A DNA stretch of 18,017 nucleotides from Irineochytrium annulatum. Its lineage: Eukaryota > Chytridiomycota > Chytridiomycetes > Chytridiales > Chytridiaceae. A program made the position numbers and the translations under genes. Of this stretch, positions 9,336 through 18,017 are shown piece after piece. The stretch's first letter is position 1. Every line of letters starts with the position of its first letter. The DNA lies in contig JADGJL010000565.1 in the NCBI GenBank assembly GCA_027600665.1, positions 1-18,017 on the forward strand. The letters are read 5' to 3'. Below the pieces are notes generated by a model that worked only from the letters and a program-made list of their open reading frames with translations, had not been told where the DNA came from and ran no database searches.

Positions 9336-12300
9336 ATGACTGTGCCCAGGATGACGCCGACCGGGCTGAAGGCGCCACACGTCTCGTCCCTCGCCACATC
9401 GTCACCAAAGGACCTCGAAGGCTGCTTGAACACTCTGGCTGACCGCAACCGTCACGCCGAAGAGGACTTCATCCATGTCAAGGACGACGGCCGCGAGAAA
9501 GCGGACCAGGGGTCGGCATGGGCCGATGGACGACGTGAGGACCCCGGCCCAAAATTCCGCTTTTACGGCCAATGACACTGACACGCACTAATGCATCCCT
9601 TCCCTGCGCGCAGTGTCAGGAGGCGCGACCTTGTGGCGGCGAACGTTTCGCATCGCGGCGCGCTTCTGCCGAATTGGGGCCCTGCTCGGAACGCTCCTGG
9701 CGGCTGCCATCGTCGTCGTCACGATGTATGAGCTGGCCGCCCGACCGTCGGCGGACCTGCCCACCTTAGTGTCGACCGATAAAGATGACCACGGCATGAG
9801 GAGTGTGTCGAAGGTTGTCATCCGGGGTGGGCGTGACGGGGTGGCGGGCGGATGGATCCCAGGAGCTTATTACGTGGAGCTGGATGGTCATCGTGAGTGG
9901 TTTTGTTTGTTGAGAGCCTTTAAGTGCTGGGAGGCTTCTGATGCTCCTTGCATTTTTTAGACATTGAAGCTGAAAAGCATCTCGCCGTCCACCTCGCCTT
10001 CCACGGGCGCGTCGCGGACGACCACTACCACATCCGCTCCCGGTTTTCCACGCCCCATGTGAACGCCATCTCGTTCACCCTGCACGACTTTGACGCTAGC
10101 ACCGATGAGGCGTCCATCATTGCCAGCATCCCCAATGCCGCCCGGATTTTCCGCGTGCGCTCGGTGAAGCGGCCGAAAGTTGTGCGCAAATATGGGTTGA
10201 GGCGTGAAGAGGGCGGAGGGTTGAGCAGGAGGGCGGGCTTGGATGCGACCCCCAGCACGGGGGAACCTATTCATCATTTCACTGGAGTCAACGATGCCCG
10301 CAGCAAGCTCGGGCTGACTGGGAAGGGCGTCACCGTTGCCATCAGTGAGTATAGACTTATTCAGGTTTGTAAGTGTTTGTCGTATTTATTGCGCATCTCT
10401 TTCTTCGCAGTCGACACTGGCGTCTACTACCTCCACCCGGCCCTCGGCGGCGGCTTCGGCCCCGGCCACACCGTCAAAGGCGGCTACGATCTCGTCGGCG
10501 ACAACTACGGCCTCAATGCCACCAGCGTCGCCGTCGCCGTCCCCGACCCCGACCCAATCGACAACTGCTCACCCGAGAGCCACGGGACCCACGTCACAGG
10601 GATCGTCGTCGGAGACTCGACCCTGGCGTTCACCAGCACAGCGGCGAACGCGTCGGATTTTCATACGAAGGGCGTAAATTTCACCGGGGTGGCCCCTGGC
10701 GCGAGCATCTTGGCTTATAAAGTGTTTGGGTGTGAAGGGGAAACGGGGAACGATATTTTAGCGCAAGCAATCTATAGGGCTGAGCAGGATGGGGCGGATT
10801 TGATTAACATGTCCGTTGGAGGCGGGCCGGATTATGCTGATGAGGTTGATGTGTTTGCGGTGCGTCAAATATCCCTGCATCGTGGAAAATCAGACATGCT
10901 AATATTGCGTTGCATTGTAGGCCACCGCTGTCGGCAACCGCGGCCACTACGTCTTCGGCTCGATCGGTAACGACGGTCAAGCTGGCGCAATGGTCGGCGG
11001 CGGCGAGGGTATTGGACGCGACGCCTTCGCTATCGCCTCGTTCGACAACACGGACGTCGACTTTCTTTCCCTCACCGTCGATAACAAGCCGTATCCCTAC
11101 CTCGTTGGCGAAAACGCTAATTTCACCCTCGGGAAGGCATACCCTGTCATTGCCAACGACCTCGACGCCGATGTGAACGACAGCATGAACGACGGATTGA
11201 CGAACGACACTACCGTCGACGCGACGGGGAAGGCGCTGCTAATCCGCTGGGGTACGGGAAAATCCAAGACGAGATGCGACCACGCGTACGCCCTCGGCGC
11301 CGTCGCCTGCATCCTGTACTCGAACGTCGACGGTCAGCTCCTGGCCATCAAGGGGAGCGCCTACATCCCCTCGCTCTTCACCTCCCGCGCCGCCGGGCTA
11401 CAGCTGCTCGCAGACCTGAAGCTCACGGGGTCCGCGTACATCACCGTCACGGACGACTACGGCGTCTTCCCGCTCCTGTCCGCGCCAAGGGTTTCGAATT
11501 TTTCATCGGCCGGGTTGGCGCAGGATTTAGCGCTGAAGCCGGACTTCGGTGGGATCGGCGGTAATGTGTTTTCGACCATCTCGCCCCACTCGCAGAAGTC
11601 ACAGGGGCTTACGACGCCGTATGCGGTGATGAGCGGGACGTCGATGTCGTCGCCGTACAGTGTTGGGATTGCGGCGCTTGTGTTGGAAGCGAAGGGAAAG
11701 AACATCTCGTATAACGAGCTCCGGATGTTGCTTCAAGTAAGTGATTGTCAGATTTCTGCCTGTAGATGATTGGCGCCGCTTACCAATTCTCCCAGAACAA
11801 CGCCGTCTATCAAATGTACGTCTCCGACCAGATCGACTCCGTCGCACGGCAGGGTGCCGGTTTATTAAATGCTTACAACGCCGTCACGGCCACGACGCAA
11901 ATCTCTCCGCCCGCCCTCGCACTTAATGACACCGACAACCTCCTCCCTACTCATCCGCTAACTATCACCAACATGGCCGCGTACGCGCAGACTTACACTC
12001 TCACTTCCGTCAGCGCCGCCCAGCTGAATTGGCACGCACCCGGCGATGACGCCGCAGAGATCTACCCAAACCAGACTCTTACTCGCTCCGAGGCGGCCGT
12101 AACCTTCAACAATGCCCCCCAGTCACTTACCATCACCGTTCCCGCCGGCTCCTCCTCCGTCGTCAATGTCTCCATCAACCCACCTGGATTCGCCGATCCT
12201 ACCCTCTACCCCTTCTACTCGGGCTACATCGTCATCACCGCTCCTAACGCCACCCAGCAGCAGGTCCCCTATGCCGGCATGTCCGGCTCCTGGAACGCCG

Positions 12301-13064
12301 CCCCCGTCTGGTCCCGCTCCTCCAAGTCCTTCGACGCCCTCCTCCACCTCCCGGGCCAGGTCGCAGCCTTTCGAGCTCTCCTGGGCCCGGAGGCCGTAGC
12401 TCCCGACGCGACGGCGTCCACGGGTATCTACGACGGGTCTGGCACCTTCTCCCCACTCGCGGAAGGCGCGAGACTGAACCTAACTACGGGCGCGCTCGTT
12501 CTCGTCGCGGCGGCCACGTCGTCACATTACGCGTCTGTCACGGCCGTCTACGCGGGCGCCGCGCCCGAGTCCGTCGCCAATGTCACTAAAGGGTCGCCCG
12601 TCATCCTTGCGTGCCCCCTGTCGTTCCCGATCTCGTTCGACCCGTCCACGAACACGACTCAGGTCGTTGGCGCCATCTCGCAAGGGTTGACGTTCTCGCC
12701 GCTGCAGAGGAGCGAGAGCGACCCTGCGGGGCCGAGCCAGAGTCTCTTGCCGCCGCTGGTGTTTGTTTGGGGTGGCGGGGTCATGGCTAGGGGTTCGAAT
12801 GATACGATGGTGTTGCCGGAGGGGAGGTGGAGGCTGGAGTTTAAGGCGTTGAGGCATTTCGCGATGTGGGGGAGGGAGAAGGGGATGGAGGCGGAGGTGA
12901 AAGGCCGCTGGGACATGGCGAGGGACCATGACCACAGGTCGGATGAGCCAGTGGTGATGTCGATGCGGTGTGTGCTGTCGAGACGAGGGTTTAGGAAGCA
13001 AAGCGGCTCGGGGGACTCTTCGGTCGGGGCGGGCGGCTTGCCGTGCAGCTCGGTGACCAGGTAA
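9336..13064 (+). CDS. Subtilisin-like serine peptidase (S8) with signal anchor, PA and Fn3-like domains
   Basis: Exons: 9336-9534, 9614-9892, 9961-10344, 10411-10859, 10921-11736, 11796-13064, joining in phase to 3396 nt (1131 residues). The ATG at 9336 gives a 66-residue charged N-terminus, then one hydrophobic segment (about 87-103), so a type II signal anchor is likely. A propeptide-like region (SIPNAARIFRVRSV) leads to the catalytic domain: Asp289 (IIDTG), His345 (SHGTHVTG), oxyanion Asn454 (GSIGNDG) and Ser678 (SGTSMSSP), all present. A PA-domain insert lies at about 515-620, as in Vpr/lactocepin-type subtilases, and an Fn3-like beta region follows at about 740-900. It should cleave proteins outside the cell. 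The last roughly 54 residues are antisense to a kinase gene and look acquired. It is divergent from the S41 peptidase. Confidence 0.9.
9535..11795 (+). other. Five introns of the subtilase gene
   Basis: Introns are 9535-9613 (79 nt), 9893-9960 (68), 10345-10410 (66), 10860-10920 (61) and 11737-11795 (59). Donors are GTGAGG, GTGAGT, GTGAGT, GTGCGT and GTAAGT. The third is a multiple of three with no in-frame stop, and removing it restores the catalytic IIDTG motif. The fifth could use an earlier AG, but that would give an unusually small 29-nt intron, so the AG at 11795 was chosen. Confidence 0.8.
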
Positions 13065-13687
13065 TAGTGCAGGGCGTCGTCCCAGTGCGTGTGGTAGGCG
13101 AGGACGTTCGGATGAGGCGCCTCCTTGGCCAGCACCTCCAGGATCGCGATCTCGTTGGGGAGCGTCGGCTCGGCGGTTGGCGCGATGCAGGAGGCCGGGT
13201 TCTCGGCGGCCGAGGCCTTGTAGATGATCTTGACCGCCACGTCCTGGTGGTTGTGGCGCGCGGCGAGGACGACGCCGTTGGATCCGAAGCCGACAACCGA
13301 TCGGACACGATAGGCGTCGAGCTGGGCGCAATTCCGGATGGCATAGCGGACTGCGGAGCGCGCCTTTCGCTCGTTGAGCTCAAGGCACGCGTCCTCTGCG
13401 ATGTCGTCGGGAGTGTCAGGGTGGATGACGGTGGATGGCGCGGGCTGCTGAGGCGCGGGCTTGACGAGGTCGCCGCTGGCCGGGGTGAGGGGAGGGGTGA
13501 GCTGGCCCTTCATGGCGCGATGGCAGGGCAGCGAGGACACGTCGTTGTCGTCGACGAGGGTGGAATCGGACGAGACGGAGACGTCTGTCGCGGTCCGCTC
13601 CCTCCTGGAGTGGCTGTCGTGGCTGTCGAGGCGTGAGAAGGCGTCGGTCATGGTGAAGTCGTTTGGCAGGAGGAAGTCGGCGATCAT
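12659..13687 (-). pseudogene. Truncated protein kinase: N-lobe present, C-lobe missing
   Basis: From ATG 13687 (or 13651) the frame encodes a Ser/Pro-rich leader, then a protein kinase N-lobe: glycine-rich loop GFGSNGVV (133-140), ATP-binding Lys153 (DVAVK), alpha-C Glu179 (LPNEIAILEVL), HPNV (192-195) and hinge YYLVTELHG (208-216). Plausible kinase-like sequence may continue to GSSDLWSWSL (247-256, alpha-D region). After that there is no HRD, DFG or APE motif in any minus-strand frame; the DNA is instead the antisense of the subtilase C-terminal coding region. Without a C-lobe the product cannot be a normal catalyst. It is either a pseudogene left by rearrangement, a short regulatory fragment, or an assembly error. 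No splice donor that would rescue the C-lobe is seen. Confidence 0.75.
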
Positions 13688-13916
13688 AACCGGGACTCGG
13701 ATGTTATGGTGGGTGGTGGAGTATGTCGACGATGGGGCCAGTTGATGGGGGAGAAGCGCGGGTTAATGAATGCTCTGCGCAGCGGGGTGGGGGATCGCAC
13801 TTCAAAGCAAATTAAACAAATTCTGGGAGACACCACCGGAGCCTTCAGCCAGAACCGGAGGAGCGGCCGCAACGTGCGCCCGATCACCTCAGCCGAAAGA
13901 CGACGGCGCGTCCGCA

Positions 13917-13937
13917 AAAGTCGAATCCGTCGACTTT
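13917..13937. repeat. 8-bp inverted repeat (small hairpin)
   Basis: AAAGTCGA at 13917-13924 pairs with TCGACTTT at 13930-13937 around a 5-base loop. It lies about 230 bases upstream of the kinase-fragment start. Function unknown. Confidence 0.5.
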
Positions 13938-14027
13938 GATCGTGACGCAAAGTGTGGCGAATCGGTGGCTGAACTGCGGCCGACTGCACTGGCTCGTCTT
14001 GACTCATAGTTGAGTTAGTTGCCGTGC

Positions 14028-14061
14028 TGCCGACTTCTGCCGACATGCCGACATTGCCGAC
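14028..14061. repeat. Four TGCCGAC direct repeats
   Basis: TGCCGAC occurs at 14028, 14038, 14046 and 14055, with start-to-start spacings of 10, 8 and 9 bases, close to one helical turn. It may be a cluster of binding sites or simple expansion; nothing in the sequence decides. Confidence 0.6.
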
Positions 14062-14600
14062 ATGGCTGATATGCCATCCCTTTTCGGGAAGATCGGGGAA
14101 TCTCTATCAATCATTAACTAGAACGAGAAAGGAAGATTGATACTCGTGTGCGATAAAACGAGTATCTGGCAATCAAAAGGATCGGCTTCACTTCGTGCTG
14201 AGGAGGCTTATCATCATATATTATTATGACATACGGACAAGGTTTAAGTGGAAGATAGTTTGGTCTGATAAACAACAGAAATTCGTAACGATAACTACCA
14301 AAAATACAATAACTTCCGAAAACTTTACGGATACTTTCGACCCAACTCGAGGACACCGACCGCCTGGCCACATACCCACTCGCATTTCAACATGCTGACC
14401 TGCCCCACAGATTCCAACTACGATTTGATATTCCTATTCACCCCCAATGATTACGCTGTAAAAACTTACTTTGCGTCCCGCAAACCCTTCCATTAACCAT
14501 CGTCTTCCTCCTGCTCGGACAGCTGGACAGCCGCCAATTCGCCCTCCTCGCTCGAGTACAGCTTGAACCCATCTCCACTGCCTTGCCCCCATGTTAATTT

Positions 14601-14613
14601 AAAAAAAAAAAAA
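14601..14613. repeat. A13 homopolymer
   Basis: Run of 13 adenines about 400 bases upstream of the receptor start. Such tracts in fungal promoters often exclude nucleosomes; here that is inference. Confidence 0.6.
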
Positions 14614-15017
14614 CTATATCTCGTCACCCCCACCTTCAACCGCCACCGCCGCCAGGATTGTGTGGAGCCGCCCCGTGACGGCAAAGGTGGGAAGCCTTAA
14701 TGCCGATTTTCAGACGATCACGTCCACCCATGGGATGGTTGATCGAGGCACGAGGGTTCCATGTCCCACTCCGTCTTCATCGCTGGTGGTCGTAGTCCTC
14801 TCCCGACACCGGTTTGTTTTCATACCATTTGAACTGCATTCGATCATTTTCGGACTGTTCAATCCGGCCGCGATTTTTTCACCTCGATTGAAAGAGGACT
14901 TCGGCTGAAGTCGCCTTCGTGGTGGCCGTCTCTGCCTTCCGCCTTGGTGAGCGACGACGATCCCGGGAGCATCTGAGGTATAATGTCGTCCCGGCAATCT
15001 CTTGGTCAGCTTTCGGT

Positions 15018-16306
15018 ATGGAAATGAACGCCACCGACCCGGCAGCGACGGTGCACGGCGGCGGCCCGTCGTCGAAGGTCCTCACGCATGTCATGATCAT
15101 AGAGTACGCCATCGGGTTCCCTCTCAACGTCAGTGTTTAAATCTTTCCCTCTGGCTGGCGGCCGGCCGCCCGCGAGACTTGACCTCTTTCCTTCCTGAAA
15201 CATCACAGGCCATCGTCGTCGCGGCGTACATCAAGCACCGGCGGAAACTCCTCGTACGGACCATCGACTACCTCTTCCTCGTCGTCATTCTCTCCCACTT
15301 GGTCTGGTGCGTCCTCTTCGCCTGGGTCCAGGGCTACATCGTCGTCACCCTCGGTGGCTTTTCGGAAACACCCCGGGGGATCTTACTGTGCGAGGTGGCC
15401 GGCATCATGCTGCTGGAGACTGCAGGACACGCCATCACGGTCCATATGCTCATGTCGATCGACCGCTGGCTCGTCGTCGTGGCCAAGTTCAAGGATACGC
15501 GACCGACCTTGTTCACAATCTCGGCGTGCGTGGAGCTCCTCTTCGTCGGCTTCGGGGTCGCACAGATGCACTCGACCAGGACGTTCGAGCCAGCAGAGTC
15601 CGGGCTCTACTGCTTCTTCCCCTTCGTCACCTCACGCCCGGACTTCCGCGACCTGGCCGTCACGATCTTCGTCAGCGGGTTCTGCGTCAGCACTGCCACC
15701 GTCGTCCTCGGCGCGTACGGTCACATCTACTTCCGTGCCATCCGCATCCGTCGACGGGCATCCATGGCCCCGCCTCCCGAGATCGTCTCGGCAGAGTCCG
15801 GCGACGGCGGGGTCGGCGCCGGCGGGCCTAGGCACATCTCGTCCCTGGGCAGCAAGTACGCGAACGAGGTCGACACCCGGCAGGTGTTCTTCCGCTGCAT
15901 CGGGATCCTGGCCGTCTTCCTCGCCAGCTACTCGTTCGAGTTCGCCAACTTTGGCTACAGGCTCATCGTGAACGGAAACGTGGCGGGATGGGTGGACGGG
16001 GTAGCGTCCACGATGGCGGCCGCTGACACGGTGGCCACGCCCATCATGATCGTCTGCATGAATGAGAATCTCCTGAAGGCGGTGGAGTCGCTGGTCGGCT
16101 TCACGCTGCCGCCGTGGAGAGGGAGGAGGCCGTTGGAGGAGGCGGGACCTCTGATCGACGGCGTAGGCATCGACCGAGATGGCGGGGTTGGGAAGCAGGA
16201 GGAGGACGGGGTTGGGAAGGTGGAAAAGGACGGGACGGAGAAGGGGGAAGACGGTACGGCTGGGAGGCTGGAAGGCGCATCCCTTATCAGGGCAACGGCG
16301 GATTAG
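15018..16306 (+). CDS. Seven-transmembrane receptor, rhodopsin-like (class A type) GPCR
   Basis: Exons 15018-15128 and 15209-16306 join in phase 0 across an 80-nt intron (GTCAGT..CACAG), giving 402 residues. A short N-terminus with an NAT glycosylation site precedes seven hydrophobic helices. Class A marks include Asn37 in TM1 (FPLNAIVV), Cys98 at the top of TM3 with Cys172 in the second outer loop, and SIDRW (120-124) in the place of the DRY motif. The TM2 Asp, TM4 Trp and TM6 CWxP are not evident, and TM7 carries TPIM rather than NPxxY. The tail is long, charged and repetitive (EEDGVGK, EKDGTEKGEDG). It probably senses an external ligand and couples to a G protein; ligand unknown. The intron interrupts TM1. 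The ATG chosen is the first in frame. Confidence 0.75.
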
Positions 16307-16931
16307 CTAACGAGCGAGCAAATCCATGTAATGTTCCTTCTGTTGTAAACAACTGAATAGAGGCATTGAATCTGTAGCTGTCACTCTTTCTTATAATCAA
16401 ACGTGCATGCTTTATTTTTTGCCGAGTGTTGCTCGTCTCTCGAACAAGCTGTCGCATCTGTTGCCCAGGTCTTGCCGACTCAGTTCGTTATGCACGGCGC
16501 AGATGCGATACGGATACTGAGGAAATATTAATATCCCGCGCTTATGCACTTGCGTGAATGCGTGGTTGGTCTTCGAGTCCGGTTCGGGAACGAAGGAACT
16601 TTATTTAATCCCCCTCTTCGACATGGCCGAAGAGAATTGGCCATATTTAGTATTGTTTTATCAGATGTTTGATTTAATTAACGAATGGATAAGAGGAGAA
16701 ATACAAAAAAAGGTGGCGAAGAGAGCGAATAGATGGACGACTCTCAAAGTAAGTTGTTCGAAAAGCCGGCGGCACAGGGAGAGCCACAGAAGAAGGTTTG
16801 GCAAAGAAAGGCAAAGTAAGCAATGGCGCTCGGTAATTGAAGAGAAAGGGAAGACTAAGGTTGGCGTTATGTCAGCCCTTCATTAAATAAGTTTCTCGCC
16901 TTCACCTCCTCGAGTGACCTAAACACCTTCA
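16307..16931. other. Convergent intergenic region, AT-rich
   Basis: A 625-bp AT-rich stretch between the receptor stop and the stop of the right-edge gene. TTTATT at 16600-16605 reads AATAAA on the minus strand and is a possible poly(A) signal for the right-edge gene, though rather distant. A small plus-strand frame from ATG 16623 to 16886 (87 residues, Lys/Arg-rich end) has no recognisable family and I do not call it a gene. Confidence 0.45.
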
Positions 16932-18014
16932 TCAGGCCGCGGACGCCCCCGACGACACCACCGACCCGCCGACGGACGACGCATTGCTGCCCTGTATCTG
17001 ATCCCCGGCCCCAACCCCACCTCCCAGCCCGCTAACGATGCTCGTTGGTGCGGACGAGCAAGCCGAGTCCTTCCTCGCGCGCTCGACCGCCGCAACGGCC
17101 GCGGCCATTATGACCGCCGCCGACGGCGGGCGCGGCTGCAACAGCTGCTGGGCCAGCGGAGCCGAAGGGCAGGTGGTGGCTGGTAGGACGAGGACGGAAG
17201 AGTTGTACGGCTCCGCCAGGGATCGGCCGGACACGCGGCGGGCCGCCGGATTCGAGGACGGGAAAGGGTCCGAGCGGCGGTTGTGCTTGCCTGGTATCTG
17301 TGAGGACGCGTGCTGAGCGTGGCGGGTTTTGGAGGGTCGCGTGTGGGAAGGGTGGAAGGTTGAGGTGGTGGTGGCGGTGGCTGCTGGTGCCGGGGCGGTT
17401 GGTGCGTCAGCCCAGTTTTGCGAGACGGATGGCGGAGGGATTGAGGAGGGTTCGGGGACACTGTGACCGTCGTCGGAGTCGGTCGCTGTGGAGGGCCGCA
17501 TGGAGCCAACGTCCGAGAGCAGACGAGCAGGCGCAGCGTGAAGACGGGGTGCGGGCTCCGGCTGGGTCATGAAGGGGTTGCCCGATGCCGGGCTGCCGGG
17601 GAATTCAATGGAGGTTCGATTTGAGAGGGCGCTTGTGGTCGAAGCAATTGACCCGACCGCTGGCGTTGACGAGGTCACAGGTGCGTGCAACGGATGGTGC
17701 CCGGTGGGCCCCGTACTTGAGCTCAGCTTCAATAAAGAGCCATTCGCCTGTCCTTGCCTAGCCGACCCCTTAACATGCCTTATCCCTGACCCAGAAGCCG
17801 CCTTCCTGACGGTCGGGTACTGGAGCGAAATGACGCCGGACGGCGTCATGATGAGCTCACCGCCATCAACGCCGCCGTCATCGTCCCCATCACCGCCCTC
17901 CTCCTGGCTCTGTTCATCATATGTAATCCGCGACTTGGCACCAAATGACGACGGCCGAGACCCATCCGCGCCGCCCATACCCGCCCCAACCCCGCTCGCG
18001 ATCGCGCGCCCCAT
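16932..18014 (-). CDS. Ser/Pro/Ala-rich protein of unknown function (probably 5' partial)
   Basis: A 360-residue open frame ending in TGA at 16934-16932. An ATG sits at 18014, three bases from the window edge, but the frame stays open upstream (ATT), so the true start may lie outside and this could be the C-terminal tail of a larger protein. The sequence is mostly low complexity: an acidic patch (EEGGDGDDDGG, about 38-48), a more ordered segment ELIMTPSGVISLQYPTVRK (53-71), then long Ser/Thr/Pro/Ala-rich stretches, and an Ala-rich possible helix (VIMAAAVAAVERARK, near 300-315). No catalytic motif, signal peptide or membrane segment is visible. Its coding status rests on length and high-GC codon use in a frame without breaks; high-GC DNA can give long chance frames. 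Confidence 0.5.
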   Translation of the reverse strand: MGRAIASGVGAGMGGADGSRPSSFGAKSRITYDEQSQEEGGDGDDDGGVDGGELIMTPSGVISLQYPTVRKAASGSGIRHVKGSARQGQANGSLLKLSSSTGPTGHHPLHAPVTSSTPAVGSIASTTSALSNRTSIEFPGSPASGNPFMTQPEPAPRLHAAPARLLSDVGSMRPSTATDSDDGHSVPEPSSIPPPSVSQNWADAPTAPAPAATATTTSTFHPSHTRPSKTRHAQHASSQIPGKHNRRSDPFPSSNPAARRVSGRSLAEPYNSSVLVLPATTCPSAPLAQQLLQPRPPSAAVIMAAAVAAVERARKDSACSSAPTSIVSGLGGGVGAGDQIQGSNASSVGGSVVSSGASAA

Positions 18015-18017
18015 AAT

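Larger units (their letters stand above)
13688..15017. other. 1.3-kb non-coding stretch, AT-rich centre with small repeats
   Basis: Lies between the kinase fragment start and the receptor start, so it carries two divergent promoters if both are expressed. The middle (about 14100-14460) is clearly AT-richer than its flanks. It contains an 8-bp stem (13917-13924 with 13930-13937), a cluster of TGCCGAC heptamers (14028-14061) and an A13 run (14601-14613). No open frame here has a recognisable protein signal. Confidence 0.55.

Noticed and set aside
12522..13331. 269-residue minus-strand open frame
   Set aside because: Out of frame with the kinase N-lobe and Arg/Pro/His-rich; checked for a missing kinase C-lobe (HRD, DFG) and none is present.
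16321..16360. GTTGTAAACAAC near the receptor 3' end as a terminator hairpin
   Set aside because: Only a 4-bp stem; too short to be meaningful, and eukaryotic genes do not end at such hairpins.
16554..16886. Small plus-strand frame after the receptor gene
   Set aside because: Starts at GTG (first ATG at 16623), AT-rich, Lys/Arg-rich, no family; likely chance.
1..18017. CRISPR, insertion sequence, transposon, tRNA, prophage or bacterial defence system
   Set aside because: No array, terminal repeats, transposase, tRNA B-box in a suitable fold or phage-type gene was found; the window is eukaryotic with spliced genes.

Overview
The window reads as nuclear DNA of a GC-rich, early-diverging fungus, probably a zoosporic (flagellated) one such as a chytrid. 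The evidence is small spliceosomal introns (40-80 nt) with GT..AG ends, fungal-type secreted or surface proteases, a rhodopsin-like receptor, and an NME7-type nucleoside diphosphate kinase, a protein otherwise tied to cilia and flagella. The exact taxon is inference. I see no mobile element, CRISPR array, tRNA or rRNA.

Layout from left to right: (1) the 3' part of a membrane family-2 glycosyltransferase gene (1-2682, +, three exons, 5' end outside the window). (2) An AT-richer stretch holding an 11-exon NME7 gene (3170-4708, +) that had to be assembled from short exons; no single reading frame shows it. (3) A five-exon gene for a secreted, probably GPI-anchored S41-family peptidase with a very long His/Ser/Thr/Pro-rich insert (5000-8773, -). 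(4) Divergent from it, and sharing a 562-bp intergenic region with a cluster of CCAAT boxes, a six-exon gene for a membrane-anchored subtilisin-like peptidase with PA and Fn3-like domains (9336-13064, +). (5) A protein kinase gene on the opposite strand that has a good N-lobe but no C-lobe (12659-13687, -), colliding tail to tail with the subtilase. (6) A 1.3-kb non-coding stretch. (7) A two-exon seven-transmembrane receptor gene (15018-16306, +). (8) A Ser/Pro/Ala-rich reading frame running off the right edge (16932-18014, -).

The two proteases are arranged head to head and both appear to act outside the plasma membrane, so co-regulated digestion of external protein is a reasonable inference. 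The receptor and the truncated kinase are signalling-type genes. The glycosyltransferase would act in wall or surface polysaccharide synthesis. No operon logic applies; these are separate eukaryotic genes.

The most unusual observations are: an NME7 whose first kinase domain lacks the segment carrying the catalytic histidine and whose second domain has Arg in place of the usual active-site Lys; the kinase truncated exactly where the neighbouring subtilase gene ends; the roughly 480-residue insert with a His-rich core in the S41 peptidase; and an inverted CCAAT-box repeat in the shared protease promoter region.
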